Under the pieces are notes generated by a model. It was not told where the DNA came from. It saw nothing but the letters and a program-made list of their open reading frames with translations, and ran no database searches. Below, in pieces: positions 61,968-64,000 of a stretch of 64,000 nucleotides of DNA (its first letter is position 1; each line of letters begins with the position of its first letter). The DNA comes from JBGPTF01 sp041490445 (GTDB lineage Bacteria > Acidobacteriota > Terriglobia > Acidiferrales > UBA7541). The stretch spans positions 124,001-188,000 of the forward strand of contig JBGPTF010000006.1 of NCBI GenBank assembly GCA_041490445.1, read 5' to 3'. The translations under genes and the position numbers were made by a program.

Positions 61968-62708
61968 TTACGGGCAAGGAGCCGTGACGGAGACTTCGCT
62001 CGAGAAAAAGCTTTCGGCACTCTGCGCGTCGGTGGCCGTCATCGCGTAATAAGCTGTTCGTCCCGCCAGCAGTGAATCCACGAATGTGGAGCCGGTCACC
62101 ATCGCAGCGGCCATCCGGGTATACGGGCCTCCGGGCTGGGTGCCACTGTATATCTGGAAGCCGACGGCCGGATCCGGGCTGCTTTCGACCCAGTTGATCT
62201 CCACCGGGTGAGCTGCCGGCGGCACTCCCTGTCCAAGCAGTGAAACCGTCAGAGGAGAGGTGTCCACACTGTCCGTCACGAGCAGCGTCGCCGACACGGC
62301 GCCCAGCTGCGACGGTGCGAAGGCGAGACCGAGCTGTACGGACTGCGCCGGGGAGAGCTGCAGCGGAATTGTGACGCCGCTCATTCGAAAGCTCGGATCG
62401 CTCAGCGTTGCTTGTTGAATGGTCAATGGAGCTGTCCCAGTGTTATTCAATGTCAAAGAATTACTCTGCCCGCAGCCGGTCCCGACACTCCCGAAATCAA
62501 GGCCATTTGCGCTGGCTTTGAGAGACGGCCCGGGTACCGGGGCGACCGGCGTGTTTGGCACGCTGCCATTCCCGCCTCCTCCGCATCCAAATGGGAGAAT
62601 GGCCGTGGCAAGGGTCGCCAGCAAGCCGGCGAACCATCTCGCGGACAGTCTTTTGAGAACCGCACCCTTCCTTCCAGTGTGCCGAGTGTAGAAGCCGACA
62701 AACTCCAT
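61968..62708 (-). CDS. Lipoprotein with choice-of-anchor / fibronectin-like domains
   Basis: A 246-residue protein. A signal sequence ends in the lipobox LPFGC followed by Gly-rich residues, so it is lipid-anchored. An ASPM/SPD-2/Hydin-like or choice-of-anchor D domain follows (LDFGSVGTGCGQSNSLTL, LSPAQSVQLGLAFAPSQLG, then VSLLGQG) and a fibronectin type III-like domain (VEINWVESSPDPAVGFQIYSG to ATDAQSAESFFS). GGAGAG precedes the ATG. It lies 71 bases upstream of the beta-helix gene in the same direction, so the three probably share a transcript. Confidence 0.82.
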   Translation of the reverse strand: MEFVGFYTRHTGRKGAVLKRLSARWFAGLLATLATAILPFGCGGGGNGSVPNTPVAPVPGPSLKASANGLDFGSVGTGCGQSNSLTLNNTGTAPLTIQQATLSDPSFRMSGVTIPLQLSPAQSVQLGLAFAPSQLGAVSATLLVTDSVDTSPLTVSLLGQGVPPAAHPVEINWVESSPDPAVGFQIYSGTQPGGPYTRMAAAMVTGSTFVDSLLAGRTAYYAMTATDAQSAESFFSSEVSVTAPCP

Positions 62709-62843
62709 CTTCTCTCCATCCTGCCCGTTTGTTCGAGGTCGCTAATTGCCTGCATATGGCCGAGGAACGTGATCAACCCATTCCTGCTGACTAGATTAGA
62801 GCATCGGAACGGGCGAGCGCCATTGGCCGAAGGCAGCGTTGGA

Positions 62844-62865
62844 GTACAGTGGTGTTTCACTGTAC
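62844..62865. promoter_or_regulatory. Perfect inverted repeat between promoter and lipoprotein gene
   Basis: GTACAGTG (62844-62851), six-base centre GTGTTT, CACTGTAC (62858-62865). It would lie in the untranslated leader of the lipoprotein/beta-helix transcript if the promoter at 62996 is used, about 136 bases upstream of the start codon. It could be an operator or an RNA hairpin. Confidence 0.5.
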
Positions 62866-62995
62866 GGAAGGACAGTCTGGCAAGCTGCCCCATCCAAAAA
62901 GGGGCCCTACCTGAGTTGCTTCGGTGGTTGGGTATGGTTGTCGAATGATTCGATGAAATTGTGAGGTCTTGTGTCCGGGCAAACTGATGAGGGAT

Positions 62996-63011
62996 TGCAA
63001 GCAGATTGCCA
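62996..63011 (-). promoter_or_regulatory. Sigma-54 promoter candidate of the lipoprotein/beta-helix genes
   Basis: On the minus strand the sequence is TGGCAATCTGCTTGCA, a very close fit to the -24/-12 consensus with exact GG-N10-GC spacing. It points toward the lipoprotein gene, about 290 bases away. The GTGAAA dyad seen at the other candidates is not found upstream of it. Confidence 0.65.
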
Positions 63012-63123
63012 GACTTCTCGCGCTAACTCCTTGATTTGATTCTGTATTTTCAATAGGGGCAGCTTCGAGACTCGTAGAAACTACCCCTCGTTCGAGGATT
63101 CTGCACGGAGGCAGCAGAGTGAT

Positions 63124-64000
63124 TCAGCGGCCCTTTGCCAGTATCTGCAGGTAACACTCATCGGTCTTCCTGGCGATCAAGAGCCAGGGATCTTCGGCAG
63201 GCTGTTCGGCGGACAGATTCTTTCCAAGCCGGTGTCGTTCTGCAGGGTCTGACAGCAAGCGCTGCAGAGCGCCAGCCAATCCCGCCACATCTCCAAATTC
63301 GACCAAGAGCGCATTTTCGCCGTCGCGCAGGATTTCTCGAAACGGAGGAAGAGAAGTGGCAATCAGCGCCTTTGCATAGCTGAGCCCGGTCATCAAGGCA
63401 CCACTCGTGGTGATTTCCCGGTACGGATACACCACGATGTCGGCCGCCTGATAGTAGTGGGCGACCTCTTCCACGGAAAGGAATCGCAAAACGAGGCGGA
63501 CGGAAGATTCAATTCCCAGCGATCGGACTTTCTCCTCGATGCTGTGCAGCTCTTTCTGCTCCCCGCTGCCGGCAATGATCAGAAGACTGTTCTTCGCATC
63601 CGGCTGGATCCGGCGCCAGGCTTCGAGAAGAAAGTCCACTCCCTTGTAGGGCCGCACAATACCCTGCCAGAGGACAGCGGTTTGACCTGCTGACAAACCA
63701 ATATTTTCGCGCGCGGCTCCCACCGTCGGCCGCTGCTGGTCATAAAACATCGGCCCGTGTGGAATCAGCCAGATCCGGCTGGGATCGATGCCGAATTCGT
63801 TCACCAGCCGCGCCCGGGCTGCTTCGTTCTGACAAATCAATGCATCCGCCTTCTGATACACCCTCCCATAAGGCTTCCTGCGGAGCTCGCCCGTGCCCTG
63901 TGGTAAAACGTTGTGAACGGTGTGGACGATGCGAATGCCCAACTTTTTTGCGTAAGCCAGAAACCAGATCTCGAAAGGCAGCCCTCGATCCACCAGGGGG
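63124..64000 (-). CDS. GT4-family glycosyltransferase (partial, N-terminus beyond window)
   Basis: At least 292 residues of a GT-B glycosyltransferase; the frame is open to the window edge and about 80-100 N-terminal residues are probably missing. Present are VHTVHNVLPQGTG and KADALICQNEAARARLV of the acceptor domain, and VLWQGIVRPYKGVDFLLEAW, LLIIAGSGEQKEL and the donor-site region VVYPYREITTSGALMTGLSY. It belongs to a second block of sugar-transfer genes on the minus strand that continues outside. Confidence 0.86.
   Translation of the reverse strand, partial: PLVDRGLPFEIWFLAYAKKLGIRIVHTVHNVLPQGTGELRRKPYGRVYQKADALICQNEAARARLVNEFGIDPSRIWLIPHGPMFYDQQRPTVGAARENIGLSAGQTAVLWQGIVRPYKGVDFLLEAWRRIQPDAKNSLLIIAGSGEQKELHSIEEKVRSLGIESSVRLVLRFLSVEEVAHYYQAADIVVYPYREITTSGALMTGLSYAKALIATSLPPFREILRDGENALLVEFGDVAGLAGALQRLLSDPAERHRLGKNLSAEQPAEDPWLLIARKTDECYLQILAKGR

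Larger units (their letters stand above)
62709..63123. other. Intergenic region with sigma-54 candidate and a hairpin
   Basis: No gene is visible in these 415 bases. They contain the minus-strand promoter candidate at 62996-63011 and the repeat at 62844-62865, given separately. Confidence 0.45.

Overview
The window is GC-rich bacterial chromosome, dense with genes on both strands. No rRNA, tRNA, CRISPR array or intact insertion sequence was seen. The gene mix suggests a member of the Acidobacteriota: a double-length ThyX, an 832-residue Lon, several PilZ proteins, DUF5117/DUF4953-type metalloprotease and a large exopolysaccharide locus with sigma-54 regulators. That placement is an inference from gene content; no marker gene was compared.

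Bases 1-5300 hold the tail of a CHAT-domain protein, a SAM methyltransferase, a hypothetical protein and a secreted zinc metalloprotease. Bases 5297-10881 are a 5.4 kb island carrying a PAS-LuxR regulator, an Rrf2 regulator and a compact copper/iron-sulfur operon: type-1 cupredoxin, CuA protein, ferritin-like protein, NosR/NapH-like polyferredoxin, second CuA-like protein and Cys-rich small protein. The island is bracketed by two copies of the metalloprotease tail, a terminator and the lon tail, so it appears to have been inserted between the metalloprotease gene and lon.

Bases 10829-24263 are mostly housekeeping: lon, cca, dinB, prmC, prfA, a Rieske oxygenase, double thyX and rpmE. Inside this stretch sit a DNA-methylase remnant and a small XRE/glutaredoxin-like/membrane operon with a striking 45-bp nested dyad in front of it.

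Bases 24435-38124 are a signalling and small-metabolism zone. It has a GGDEF-PilZ protein, three stand-alone PilZ proteins, a soluble histidine kinase with a sigma-54 response regulator, a second sigma-54 activator without a receiver domain, a CBS protein, and a four-gene set with ComA- and ComB-like enzymes, an ATP-grasp ligase and a methyltransferase that could make a sulfolactate-derived compound.

Bases 36937-64000 are an exopolysaccharide locus: initiating sugar transferase, export protein, outer-membrane protein, chain-length/tyrosine-kinase pair, flippase, polymerase, several glycosyltransferases, acyltransferase, asparagine synthase-like amidotransferase, formyltransferase, deacetylase and FkbM methyltransferase. 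It is followed by two tandem secreted beta-helix proteins and a lipoprotein. Candidate sigma-54 promoters lie before the initiating transferase, the export gene, the receiver-less activator and the lipoprotein. Three of the four are preceded by the shared dyad GKGAAA-N4-TTTCAC, which suggests one activator controls the locus.
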